Positions 20,742 through 29,605 of a stretch of DNA of 64,000 nucleotides are shown in pieces (the first letter of the stretch is position 1; every line of letters begins with the position of its first letter). The stretch is from an uncultured Muribaculaceae bacterium (GTDB lineage Bacteria > Bacteroidota > Bacteroidia > Bacteroidales > Muribaculaceae), in contig CANCXM010000011.1 in assembly GCA_947381945.1 (NCBI GenBank), forward strand, positions 1 to 64,000. Reading direction: 5' to 3'. The position numbers and the translations under genes are program-made. The notes under the pieces were generated by a model, which saw only the letters and a program-made list of their open reading frames with translations, made no database searches and was not told the DNA's origin.

Positions 20742-22019
20742 CTACTTTTCCATTATTTCCGCGGCCCAGAGTACTCCGGCCACAGCTTCCTTTGCATTCA
20801 GGATCTTGTCGAGAGTCACATAGTTCACAAAATCCTTCTTGATGGTGACACCGTCGCAAGCTCCGATGACGTCAAGCAATCCGTTATCATTGACCCTTAC
20901 AAACGGTCTGAGACACTCGTAACCACGTCGGGCCACATCCCGATACTCCTTTTCACTGAGAAGACCGAGGTCAATTCCACGTTTGATGGAATAAGTGAAC
21001 ATGCCCGTGCCCGACGGGTCAATAAAGTTCAGAGGATTAGCCGGTTTATCGACGACCATGAACCAACCTCCCGTGTCGGGATCCTGATACTTCTTAAGTC
21101 CTGCCGACATCTTTTTGTAGATACCAAGTATAGTCTTGTAATCCTTGTGGTCTTTCGGGAGTACCGACAGAAGCTCGGGAACTACAAGTGAATACCATCC
21201 CATGCCTTCACTCCACACCTCCGGTGAAAGGCCCGTGCTCTTGTCAGCCCAATCAGCCTTTTCGGGTTCGGTTGTCCATGCGTGAAGCATCAGCCCGTCC
21301 TCTCTCTGCAAATGTCGCGCAGCGGCAATTATGTTGCGGCAAGCGGTATCCAGACAATAATCTTTCTCCCCTACATGCTCTGCATGACGGATAAGAAACA
21401 TCTGCATCATGAACACACCGTCGACCCACATGTTCGGAGATTTGTTGCCGTGCCAGAACTGACCGTCACTGCTTGGATAGTCAGCGACATGGCTCAGAAT
21501 CTTGAGGGCAGCCTTCTTGTATTTCTCCTCACCGGTCCGGGCATACAGCGTGCAAAAACTGGCTCCGGTCATAAAGTTGTCAAGATTCGTAAGGCGGTCT
21601 CCCTTGTAATTTCCCTCCTCATCCACGAAATTGTCGATATACGCTTTCATGAAGTCGAGATAACGCTTGTCTCCGGTACGGAGATAGAGTCTGTCCATAG
21701 CCTCAAACATATATCCCTGGACGTATGTATAATCCTTCCAGTAGGCTGTACGATAGTCAGGATAACGAACCATCACCGATTCAGCCAAAGGTATGGCTAT
21801 CAATTCCGGGGCCTCACCGGGGGTGTAAGGAAGACGTGCCTCCGGGTCGCCCTGCGATGTGGTACGACGATATTTTGTAATCACCTCCTGTGTCACTTTT
21901 CTCGTCACATTATTCTCATCAGTCACAAAACCGGTCGTTTTGACCGATGTCTGCGCTGCTACGGAGCCGAAGCAGGATGATATGAAAAGTGCGCCGAGAC
22001 CGAATATTATAGTTTTCAT
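20742..22019 (-). CDS. Unsaturated rhamnogalacturonyl hydrolase, GH105
   Basis: A 425-residue secreted (alpha/alpha)6 enzyme that hydrates the 4,5-double bond of lyase-generated unsaturated uronates, releasing them. After a signal peptide ending near residue 22, the barrel shows TYVQGYMFEAMDRLY, then the signature WVDGVFMMQ with the probable catalytic D200 and SPEVWSEGMGWYSLV. Ending VAGVLWAAEIMEK is typical. It lies 25 bases before the beta-helix gene. With GH88 and a second GH105, this locus holds three unsaturated-uronate hydrolases, consistent with several lyases acting on distinct linkages. Confidence 0.95.
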   Translation of the reverse strand: MKTIIFGLGALFISSCFGSVAAQTSVKTTGFVTDENNVTRKVTQEVITKYRRTTSQGDPEARLPYTPGEAPELIAIPLAESVMVRYPDYRTAYWKDYTYVQGYMFEAMDRLYLRTGDKRYLDFMKAYIDNFVDEEGNYKGDRLTNLDNFMTGASFCTLYARTGEEKYKKAALKILSHVADYPSSDGQFWHGNKSPNMWVDGVFMMQMFLIRHAEHVGEKDYCLDTACRNIIAAARHLQREDGLMLHAWTTEPEKADWADKSTGLSPEVWSEGMGWYSLVVPELLSVLPKDHKDYKTILGIYKKMSAGLKKYQDPDTGGWFMVVDKPANPLNFIDPSGTGMFTYSIKRGIDLGLLSEKEYRDVARRGYECLRPFVRVNDNGLLDVIGACDGVTIKKDFVNYVTLDKILNAKEAVAGVLWAAEIMEK

Positions 22020-22082
22020 CGTTTTGTCAATATTAGATGGGGTTAAGGAATTTACAAGCTAACGGATTGGCCGACTATATTT

Positions 22083-23252
22083 TTAAAGCCAAAGAATGGG
22101 ATTTCGGATAGGGAGATTGCGGATCACCTCTTCGTTTTCAGGAAAATGGTTATTGTTTTCCCAAAGATTCTGATAGCCTGCATCGCCAAATTCGAGCCAA
22201 CCGAAAAGCATGGCCGGATGAGCGACTGGCCATTCATCCCAATACATCACATCCTGCTGATATGGCCATGAATCCTTGTCGACTATATAAGGACTGATAA
22301 AGTCCAATCCGAGTTTCATGTTTTTGCCATCGGTTGTTGTATAAGTCCACATATCATCGCTTTCAGTCGACAGTATATGGCACAGCGCGGCCATGGCGTC
22401 AAGATTGAAGAGTGAGTAGCCGTATGGCTTCGTGCGGTCAAGCTCAAGCGGAAAACTTCCATCGGAAGCCATTTGTCTGACCAGAAAAAGATTCTTGAAA
22501 CGGACACGGCAACTGTCCATCATTTCCTCATTTCCGGTATATTTTGCAAACTCAGCGGCCTGCATTGCCCAACAGGTTCCATGATTGTTGGCTGCATTTT
22601 TCTCCTTGATTCCGTAGGGATGAGTTGACATCCAGTCAAGATACTCTGCAAACCATTCCTTGGTCTTATCAGCATATTCCGCAGGAAGCACACCGGCCTC
22701 CTCAAGTTTTATCAGAGATTGGACCACCTCGATAAGATGAATGGTGTCGATGATACCAATTCCACGTCCGGTGGCGATACCTTTGATAGCTTGAGCATAG
22801 AGCAGGTTAGGATTCATTTTTGTACTGTCATCCATAAACCATGAGTCAATGTGTTCAAGCGCAGGAGCGACATATCTTTCATCACCGGTCAGAAGATAAG
22901 CTGAGGTGAGATTGGCAACGATACGGCTGAAACGAATCATCGCATGGCGGTGAGCCACGAAATTGTCGGGATTCGTCATTCCGTCTCTCTTAATATACGA
23001 ACCATCCGGATTGAGGGAATCAGGCCACCAATAGTCACCTTCCGAATAGAAGTCATGAATGCCACCGGAACTTCTTTCGGCTATGAAATCGGTCACCGTG
23101 ACCGGTTTCTCACTCATGTTGGCTTCTGCCTGCTTCAACACCTCTTCACGAAGCACATCCTTCACATAATCTCCGCGTTTCGTCTTTTCATCCTTACATC
23201 CTGCAAGCGCTACGACAAGGAACGGCAGAATCATATAGACAATCTTTTTCAT
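22083..23252 (-). CDS. Alginate_lyase-fold lipoprotein (PL38-like polyuronide lyase)
   Basis: A 389-residue alpha/alpha toroid protein with a lipobox and Cys19 (VVALAGC). The motif NNHG at 222-225 in a NNHGTxxxxQ context, and YWWPDSLNPDGSY near 74-86, are those of the Alginate_lyase superfamily (PF05426), whose Bacteroidales members include PL38 glucuronan lyases. It therefore likely cleaves a beta-linked polyuronate by elimination and leaves unsaturated ends for the neighbouring GH105 or GH88. Exact substrate (glucuronan, mannuronan or other) is not decided. Fourteen bases separate it from the GH2 gene. Confidence 0.8.
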   Translation of the reverse strand: MKKIVYMILPFLVVALAGCKDEKTKRGDYVKDVLREEVLKQAEANMSEKPVTVTDFIAERSSGGIHDFYSEGDYWWPDSLNPDGSYIKRDGMTNPDNFVAHRHAMIRFSRIVANLTSAYLLTGDERYVAPALEHIDSWFMDDSTKMNPNLLYAQAIKGIATGRGIGIIDTIHLIEVVQSLIKLEEAGVLPAEYADKTKEWFAEYLDWMSTHPYGIKEKNAANNHGTCWAMQAAEFAKYTGNEEMMDSCRVRFKNLFLVRQMASDGSFPLELDRTKPYGYSLFNLDAMAALCHILSTESDDMWTYTTTDGKNMKLGLDFISPYIVDKDSWPYQQDVMYWDEWPVAHPAMLFGWLEFGDAGYQNLWENNNHFPENEEVIRNLPIRNPILWL

Positions 23253-23266
23253 AAACTTACGGATTT

Positions 23267-25657
23267 TTATAGGTTAATGAATTCAGTCGGCAGCCCTTCC
23301 GACTTTACAGCCACCACCGAGTGACCACCGTTGGGCTTGACCTTAATTGAAACAGCACCATTGGCAGCCTGGACTCTTGATGAGGCACCTGCCGTTCCCA
23401 TATTCTTTATCAGCTCACCGTCACCAGCAATCTCGAAACGCACGAAACGTTTGGAATCCATGCACTGCGTACCGTTCGCGTCCGTAACTTTCACGGAAAT
23501 AGTCACCGTTCCGTCATCTGACGATTGGGTTGTGAACGCAAGCTTGCTTTCCTCACCCCACTTCCGGGTCATATAGTCCCATTTGAGTGAATCCTCGACA
23601 ATCGACTTATCAGCGGTAAAAGCTTTGGCCGTAATTTCATTGTCACCTTCATTCAGCACAACGTTCCAACGCAATCCGGCTGCCGGATAGTTCCGGCTGT
23701 CGCGGTTTCTGACACCTTGGCTGACTCCGTTGACAAAGAGTTCCACTTTGGGACAATTAGAGAAGACAAGGACTTCCTTTTCGGCACCCTTTTCGCCCCA
23801 TCTGACCGGCTCTGAATGACCAAAGATGTGAACCATCGGCTTCTTTGTCCAATAGGATTGGAAAATATAATATGCCTCCTTCTTGGTGAAGTCGCGCTCC
23901 ACCACACCCTTCTGATTGACGTATGGCACAGGGTTGTCAGGACGCACAGGGGTTGAGAAATCCTTGAAAGGCCAGTAGGCTGTACCCGTGAGCCACGGCA
24001 TCTCCTCCTGTTCCTTGAGGTGCCAGTCAATAAGAGCGGCAAGATATGTTTCCGACCAATCATTTTTAGTGGGTGTGACATCCTCCGTGAAACGTCCCGG
24101 ATGACTGTCACCGCCCCACTCGACGTGGAGAAAATGTTTCACCTTATCAAATGCCTCCTGCGAATACTTCACATAGTCATGATAGTCACCTTTATACCAA
24201 CCGGCCCACAGTGTCGGAGAGTAGACATCGACTATGTCCGAACAGAATTCACAGCGTCGGATCGCCGTCTTTCGCACAGGGTCGAGACTGTGGGCAAGAT
24301 CGTTCAGTTCACTCATGAATGAGCGGATTTCACTTTGCTCAAATGTCGGGAAATCATTGGGCCAGTCATTTTCGTTGCCGAGACCCCAAATGATTACAGC
24401 CGGATGGTTGTAGTGCTGCTTCACCATATTGGTGAGCATACGCTTTGCCTGATTGCGGTATTTTTCACCGCCGACACCTCCACGACACCAGGGAATTTCT
24501 TCCCAGACAAGGATTCCGAGACTGTCACACATATCAAGCACGATTTCCGATTGCTGATAATGGCCGAGACGGATAAAGTTGACACCCATCTCCTTCATCA
24601 TGCCCATTTCCTTCTCAATCTGATCCTGCGTCATGGCTGCGGCCACTCCGGCGTGATCCTCATGGCGATGTGTGCCGCGCAGAAGCAATCTGCGACCGTT
24701 GAGTTTGAATGGACCTTTTTCAACGAACTCGAAATGGCGGAAGCCAAACTTCTGTGTGGCTGTGGATTCCTGTCCGTCTGTATTCACCACCACCTCACAG
24801 GTGTAAAGCTGAGGCTTATCCACATCCCAAAGCTCCGGCTTCTTCAATTCGGTGTCGATGAGCGTTGTCGTTCCGAGAGGAGTGATATTCTTAAGATGAT
24901 TCTTGGCAACCACATTGCCCTTGGCATCCTTGATATAAACCGTGACATCGGCATTGCGCACATCGGCAAGATTATAGAAAGTACCTTCTGCACACACTCT
25001 GCCTGCAGTCAACTTATCCGAAAGGGATGTGTCGATTTTCAGTGAAGCGACAGATACCTTGGGCAGATACACGAGGTTGAGATAGCGATAGATACCACCG
25101 TAGATATTGAAATCGGAAATATCCGATGGAATCATCTCGTTGTCGCGGGTATTATCGCAGCGTATCGAAAGGGGCACTTTCCCACCAAAACGCTTCGCCT
25201 CCTCGCTTCCGAGGAAGTCGGCAACGGCATCAGTGATGTCAACATTCCAACTGTCATATCCACCGACATGCTCTCCGACCTTCGTGGTATAGACATATAC
25301 CTCTGTCTTTTGTCCGGCCCCTTCAAATTCCAGCATAACGCGACCGTCGGTATATGGATTTTCAATCGAAAGTTGCGTCTTGTACCATCCCGGACCCTGG
25401 TAATAGTTGACATCCGGGTCAACACAGTCCTCGGCGTTGAAACAATGTGGCAGAGTCACACTATGCCAGAAAGGATATTCTTCCGGATTATCTTTCTTGA
25501 CCGGTCGGACGGCCTCCCATATATTGCCAAGATCCGTGCGGACAAACATCCATCCCTCATTGAGACGGATTTTACTATCCTGCGGCACGGGGATTTTGGC
25601 ATCGGCTGCAAAAGCCGATGCCATAGCCATTGTAATTGTCAAAAGTAACTTTCTCAT
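23267..25657 (-). CDS. GH2 beta-galactosidase-type glycosidase
   Basis: A 796-residue secreted retaining beta-glycosidase. After a 20-residue signal peptide come the sugar-binding and Ig-like domains (LPHCFNAED, GPGWYKT, FNIYGGIYR) and the barrel. The acid/base is E429 in WGLGNEN and the nucleophile most likely E513 in HVEWGGDS. C-terminal beta domains (residues 640-796) complete it. The sequence fits beta-galactosidase or a related beta-galacturonidase/glucuronidase branch; the family signature alone does not separate them. It is the second gene of the GH88 operon, behind a 344-bp repeat element. Confidence 0.93.
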   Translation of the reverse strand: MRKLLLTITMAMASAFAADAKIPVPQDSKIRLNEGWMFVRTDLGNIWEAVRPVKKDNPEEYPFWHSVTLPHCFNAEDCVDPDVNYYQGPGWYKTQLSIENPYTDGRVMLEFEGAGQKTEVYVYTTKVGEHVGGYDSWNVDITDAVADFLGSEEAKRFGGKVPLSIRCDNTRDNEMIPSDISDFNIYGGIYRYLNLVYLPKVSVASLKIDTSLSDKLTAGRVCAEGTFYNLADVRNADVTVYIKDAKGNVVAKNHLKNITPLGTTTLIDTELKKPELWDVDKPQLYTCEVVVNTDGQESTATQKFGFRHFEFVEKGPFKLNGRRLLLRGTHRHEDHAGVAAAMTQDQIEKEMGMMKEMGVNFIRLGHYQQSEIVLDMCDSLGILVWEEIPWCRGGVGGEKYRNQAKRMLTNMVKQHYNHPAVIIWGLGNENDWPNDFPTFEQSEIRSFMSELNDLAHSLDPVRKTAIRRCEFCSDIVDVYSPTLWAGWYKGDYHDYVKYSQEAFDKVKHFLHVEWGGDSHPGRFTEDVTPTKNDWSETYLAALIDWHLKEQEEMPWLTGTAYWPFKDFSTPVRPDNPVPYVNQKGVVERDFTKKEAYYIFQSYWTKKPMVHIFGHSEPVRWGEKGAEKEVLVFSNCPKVELFVNGVSQGVRNRDSRNYPAAGLRWNVVLNEGDNEITAKAFTADKSIVEDSLKWDYMTRKWGEESKLAFTTQSSDDGTVTISVKVTDANGTQCMDSKRFVRFEIAGDGELIKNMGTAGASSRVQAANGAVSIKVKPNGGHSVVAVKSEGLPTEFINL

Positions 25658-25689
25658 TGCGTAGGTGATGACGGTTGCGGTGAATCTTA

Positions 25690-26033
25690 GAGGGTGTTTA
25701 ATAATAAATGTTAATCCGTGGGCGGTTTATCTTTGAGTGATTATTCCGTAACGATGAGGGAGTGTGCCCATTGGCACTCGACCAAAGAGTTACGGGATAA
25801 GCGCCAAAGAGAAACCGAGGCGACGGTACTATAGTTTCATTATATTTCATAAAATTTATTCTCTCTATTCTAAGGGTGAATTTATCTGTAAAAGTTACCA
25901 TCGCCTTTCCGTCTTTCGGGCATCTTTCCCGCTTTGTTTCAGTCGTGTACATTAAGTACACTCCTTCAACGCAGCGGAAAAGCTCCTCCGAAATACGGAA
26001 CCCACGGGTTAACATTTATTTTTAAACACCCTC
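25690..26033. mobile_element. MITE-like element with 33-bp terminal inverted repeats
   Basis: Positions 25690-25722 and 26001-26033 are inverted repeats matching at 31 of 33 bases, beginning GAGGGTGTTTA. The element is 344 bp and flanked by TTA on both sides, the right copy being the stop codon of the GH88 gene. Inside, an imperfect hairpin joins 25725-25752 to 25789-25815 and encloses a smaller one at 25760-25779. No transposase is present. A 105-codon minus-strand reading frame (25698-26015) spans most of it but starts in the repeat and shows no domain, so I do not call it a gene. It sits in the 376-bp gap between GH88 and GH2. Confidence 0.7.
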
Positions 26034-27269
26034 TTAAAGTATAGCTGTTCCTTCTTTTTCAAGCTTTGCCTTCTTCAGCAGAGCCTCAAGGAAGTAGTAG
26101 TCGGCATATACGAGAGGATAGTCCATTTCAAAACCTGCACCGTGGCCTGAACCTGTGCTGTGGAGGAGGAGGAAGCCGTGGTCGCCGTTGAGAGCCGCGC
26201 GATAGTTTGACGAGAGGCTTTCAACCATCTTGTCGGCCCACTCCTTGTATTTCGCTCCGTTTTCCTTATCGTAGGTTGAAAGTTCATACAATCCGCAGGC
26301 GGCAACTGCTGCAGCCGAAGCATCACGAGGTTCGTCGGGAATATTGGGAGCGTTGTAGTCCCAATAAGGAACCATATCCTCCGGCATATTGGGATGTTCA
26401 CCTATATAGTTGGCGATAGCCTTGGCCTGTTCAAGGAATTCAGGAAGACCTGTCTCACGATAGCACATCGTGTAGCCGTAGAGGCCCCAAGACTGTCCGC
26501 GCGACCATGCCGATTCATCATTGTAGCCCTGATGGGTCTGCTTTATGCGGGGAGTGGCAGTGACGGTATCATAGTCCACCACATGGTAGCTGCTGAAATC
26601 ATCGCGGAAATGATTCTTCAAAGTTGTGAGAGCGTGGTTTGTGGCAATGTTATAATATGTAGAGTCACCGCTTTCTTTAAAGGCTGCATATAGAAGTTCA
26701 AGGTTCATCATGTTGTCGATGATGACAGGATACTGCCACACATCCTTGTGATGATCCCATGAACGGATGGCTCCAATCTTATCGTTGTAGCGTGTGGACA
26801 ATGTGGAGGCCGCTTCAAGAATTATGTCGCGGTAGGCAGGATTTTTGGTCAGACGGTAGCCGTTGCCAAAACTGCAATACACCTTGAAACCCATATCGTG
26901 CGTGCCGCCATTGGTCTTCTCCTTCTCTACAGGAGCGGTGAATTCCTCGGCCTTTTTCCGCCATGCTTCATCGCCGGTATATTCATACATATACCAAAGC
27001 TCACCGGGGAAGAATCCGCTGCACCAATCGCGGGATGCTATGAGGCTCAATCCCCCGTCCTTTGTGAACGAACGGGGAGTGAACACCCCTTTTTCAATTT
27101 GTTCGGGAGTAAGATTGGCCTTGGCGCTGTCTATTGCGGTAAACGCATGGTTGAGCTGTTTTGAAGCGAAGTCGAAACTGTCAGCAACAACATCGGCAGA
27201 CTGTTTGGGGGTTGTTGTACATGCCACAATCGAGAGCGACATTGCAAGTGTGATAATAGAATTTTTCAT
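26034..27269 (-). CDS. Unsaturated glucuronyl hydrolase, GH88, lipoprotein
   Basis: A 411-residue enzyme that hydrates unsaturated glucuronyl oligosaccharides made by lyases. I start at ATG 27269, since that gives a signal with lipobox and Cys17 (SIVAC); an ATG twelve codons upstream lacks this. The (alpha/alpha)6 barrel has THDMGF with D125 and IDNMMN with D185, 60 residues apart as in known GH88 enzymes, and ESAWSRGQSWGLYGY. It is the first gene of an eight-gene operon, downstream of promoter B and a leader hairpin. GH88 usually serves hyaluronan, chondroitin or gellan/xanthan-type glucuronates, hence a glucuronate-containing substrate here. Confidence 0.94.
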   Translation of the reverse strand: MKNSIITLAMSLSIVACTTTPKQSADVVADSFDFASKQLNHAFTAIDSAKANLTPEQIEKGVFTPRSFTKDGGLSLIASRDWCSGFFPGELWYMYEYTGDEAWRKKAEEFTAPVEKEKTNGGTHDMGFKVYCSFGNGYRLTKNPAYRDIILEAASTLSTRYNDKIGAIRSWDHHKDVWQYPVIIDNMMNLELLYAAFKESGDSTYYNIATNHALTTLKNHFRDDFSSYHVVDYDTVTATPRIKQTHQGYNDESAWSRGQSWGLYGYTMCYRETGLPEFLEQAKAIANYIGEHPNMPEDMVPYWDYNAPNIPDEPRDASAAAVAACGLYELSTYDKENGAKYKEWADKMVESLSSNYRAALNGDHGFLLLHSTGSGHGAGFEMDYPLVYADYYFLEALLKKAKLEKEGTAIL

Positions 27270-27368
27270 TTGGCTATTGAGATTTAGTGTGTGTCGCATC
27301 ACCAATGATAGACCGACATGGTATCATCTGTCAACCGACACCTTTTATAATATACTTCAAAAGAATTT

Positions 27369-27427
27369 TAAGAGTGCCCCGACTCGAGGCTATCCTTGTG
27401 AGACACCGCTTGTGGGATGCACTCTTA
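27369..27427 (-). promoter_or_regulatory. Leader hairpin at the 5' end of the GH88 mRNA
   Basis: TAAGAGTGC at 27369-27377 pairs with GCACTCTTA at 27419-27427. It begins about nine bases after the -7 box of promoter B, so the transcript would start almost with this stem. It may protect the mRNA or attenuate transcription. Confidence 0.4.
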
Positions 27428-27435
27428 TTCTAATG

Positions 27436-27489
27436 CAAAATTATATTTTACAGACAAATACGGCTATGACATTTATCTCAAAAGCTATA
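27436..27489 (-). promoter_or_regulatory. Promoter B with putative regulator site
   Basis: Minus-strand -7 box TAATTTTG at 27436-27443 and, 42 bases from the box start, CTCAAAAGCTATA at 27477-27489 in plus-strand reading. The element matches that of promoter A at 12 of 13 bases and at the same distance. It drives the GH88-to-fusion operon. Confidence 0.6.
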
Positions 27490-27520
27490 ATTAAAATATC
27501 ACGCGCCAATATTTCCGACA

Positions 27521-29524
27521 TCAATGCAAGCCTCTTTCCATTCCGGCACCAATGATGAATACGGATGACAGGGTTGTTATGTCGTCTCGCTGAGGAAATG
27601 CGTATTTCAGTTTTTTATCACGGTCGACAAGCATCAGATGAGGCTTCTTTTCATTCTTCCCGTGCCCTTGCCAATTGGTGAAGTATATCCCCTTTTCCGG
27701 AACATAACACATGCCACCGATAAATTTCATGGGATTGTCATCCGGGAAATCGGCATTGGAAAGTTCCCATACAATCTCTTTTCTCGGATTGAACTCAACG
27801 ATGCGTGGATTCTTGTCGGCATCCGCCACAGCCACCAATGTGTTCCCGTTCGGTAGACGTATCACTGAATGGGCCCCTCCGCTGACCGGTACTTCCCATA
27901 TATTCTTTCCTGCCTCATCATATTCCACCACCTTCTTACCACCATAGTGCGCCACGAGATAGTGTCCGTTGTCAAGACAGCGTGCATTGCGGATAAACGA
28001 CTTTTTCCCGTCAGTTACTCCTTCGGGAAGGATGCAAACTTCCTTGACAACCTTACCGTCAGGTGCAATTTCCAGAAGCCGGCCACTGTTACATTCACCG
28101 ACAAAGGTATTACCATTGGCAAGACGCTGGCAGGCAAATATGTGGCTCGGACTTGAATAGCTGAAGACAGTGTCATTATCCATAGTCATTTCAAGCACAC
28201 CATGACCGGTGGTGAAGAGAAGGTTGCCGGACGGAAGCACCCAAAGATCGTTGGAGAGAGGGGCGTCATGCTGCCAAACGATTTCATCTCCTTCGAAAAC
28301 AAACACTTTGCCTTGAGAATAGTCTGTGCAGGCAAATCTTTCCGGCTTTCCGGCAACATCCACGTATGATTTAAGATCCGGATAGGCATTTTCAACGATG
28401 GTAGTAGCCCAAAGAAATGAGGAAATTACTTCCTGACCGTTCATCAATCGGGGCTTTCCGACATAATCCTCATAACTTTTCTGGATTCCAAGGCCATTGT
28501 TTGCATCATAGAGGTCAATCAGTCCGTCGGTCATGCTGACAGCAGCTTTCGACAGAAGTCCATAGTAACCTTTGATGACCGTCTCCTTGTAGTCCTTGGC
28601 AGGAATAATCCCAAGTTCAATGGCTTTTTGCAAAGCGTAGGTGAACATACCGCTGCCAGATGTCTCATGCCAGTTATCCGGGCAATCACCCTTATCCACT
28701 ATCTGATACCATAGGCCTGTGGATTTATCCTGACAATCTTTCAATCCTTTCATTAGCTCACGCGTAATCTTTACGAGTTCCCCATATTCCGGATGATTCT
28801 TTGGAAATATCTCCAACGTCTCGACAAGGACAAGGGCATACCAACCCAACCCCTCGCTCCACACTTCGGGAGCATGGCCGGTCGCGGGATCAGCCCAGCG
28901 GGCATCCTTATCTTCATCCCACCCGTGAAGCAGCAGTCCGCTGTCACCTTTGGCAAGATGTCGGTACATTCCAGTGAGCTGACGTGCCGCCTCATCGAAA
29001 CAATAATCCGAATCACCTATATACTTGCCATAGTTTGTAAGGAACATCTGCCCCATGAACACACCGTCAACCCAAATCTGTCCGACCGTACGGCGTCCGT
29101 GCCAGAATATCCCGTCGGATGTGCGCGGATAATCATCGAAACTTCTGCGGATTGTTTCCGCCGCTTTACGGAAACGATCATCACCTGTAAGCCGATAGGC
29201 AGTGACCAATACAGTTCCGGCCATCATATCATCCATGCTGTTGCCACGGAAAAATACCGGATTGCCCTCCCGGTCGACCGCTTGATTAGCCCATGAGAGG
29301 ATATAGTCATTATACTTCCCGTCTCCTGAAACACGCGAAAGCTTGTCAAGCCCGACAAGGAAGTAACCTTGCGGGTAGCACCACGCCTTGAACGGAATAC
29401 TTAGAGCGGAGGGATAGCGGGTCATCACTGTGCGGGCAATCTCCTCCGACCATTTTTTAGCAGAGGTAGCATGGACGCCGGAGACGCCTAACAGCATAAG
29501 CACTGCGAGTATGATTTTCTTCAT
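27521..29524 (-). CDS. GH105 unsaturated uronyl hydrolase fused to a beta-propeller
   Basis: A 667-residue secreted two-domain protein. Residues 1-19 are a signal peptide. Residues 24-380 are a GH105 barrel with WVDGVFMGQ (D153 likely catalytic), APEVWSEGLGWYALVLVE and GSGMFTYAL. Residues 395-667 form a repeated beta-propeller of about six blades (VFEGDEIVWQHD, LPSGNLLFTTG, LANGNTFVGE, LDNGHYLVAH, LPNGNTLVAV, PEKGIYFTNW), related to arylsulfotransferase/NHL-type propellers. Such a fusion is unusual; the propeller may bind the glycan or hold the enzyme to a partner. It follows the PL6 gene. Confidence 0.9.
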   Translation of the reverse strand: MKKIILAVLMLLGVSGVHATSAKKWSEEIARTVMTRYPSALSIPFKAWCYPQGYFLVGLDKLSRVSGDGKYNDYILSWANQAVDREGNPVFFRGNSMDDMMAGTVLVTAYRLTGDDRFRKAAETIRRSFDDYPRTSDGIFWHGRRTVGQIWVDGVFMGQMFLTNYGKYIGDSDYCFDEAARQLTGMYRHLAKGDSGLLLHGWDEDKDARWADPATGHAPEVWSEGLGWYALVLVETLEIFPKNHPEYGELVKITRELMKGLKDCQDKSTGLWYQIVDKGDCPDNWHETSGSGMFTYALQKAIELGIIPAKDYKETVIKGYYGLLSKAAVSMTDGLIDLYDANNGLGIQKSYEDYVGKPRLMNGQEVISSFLWATTIVENAYPDLKSYVDVAGKPERFACTDYSQGKVFVFEGDEIVWQHDAPLSNDLWVLPSGNLLFTTGHGVLEMTMDNDTVFSYSSPSHIFACQRLANGNTFVGECNSGRLLEIAPDGKVVKEVCILPEGVTDGKKSFIRNARCLDNGHYLVAHYGGKKVVEYDEAGKNIWEVPVSGGAHSVIRLPNGNTLVAVADADKNPRIVEFNPRKEIVWELSNADFPDDNPMKFIGGMCYVPEKGIYFTNWQGHGKNEKKPHLMLVDRDKKLKYAFPQRDDITTLSSVFIIGAGMERGLH

Positions 29525-29543
29525 GTTGATATAATGATTAAGC

Positions 29544-29591
29544 GGGTGTTTAATAATAAGTGTCGGAGCGATCCACTGTTTGCTCCGACAC
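29544..29591 (-). repeat. Hairpin with a copy of the MITE end sequence
   Basis: GTGTCGGAGC at 29560-29569 pairs perfectly with GCTCCGACAC at 29582-29591. Just before it, at 29544-29559, are the same 16 bases GGGTGTTTAATAATAA found in the left repeat of the 344-bp element (25692-25707). On the minus strand a TTATTATT run follows the stem, so it may reduce readthrough from PL6 to GH105. Confidence 0.55.
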
Positions 29592-29605
29592 CTTACAAAC
29601 CTATT

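Noticed and set aside
24335..25045. 236-codon plus-strand frame opposite GH2
   Set aside because: Antisense to a strongly supported GH2 gene, no domain.
25698..26015. 105-codon minus-strand frame within the repeat element
   Set aside because: It starts in the terminal repeat, spans the nested hairpins and shows no domain, so it is treated as part of the element.
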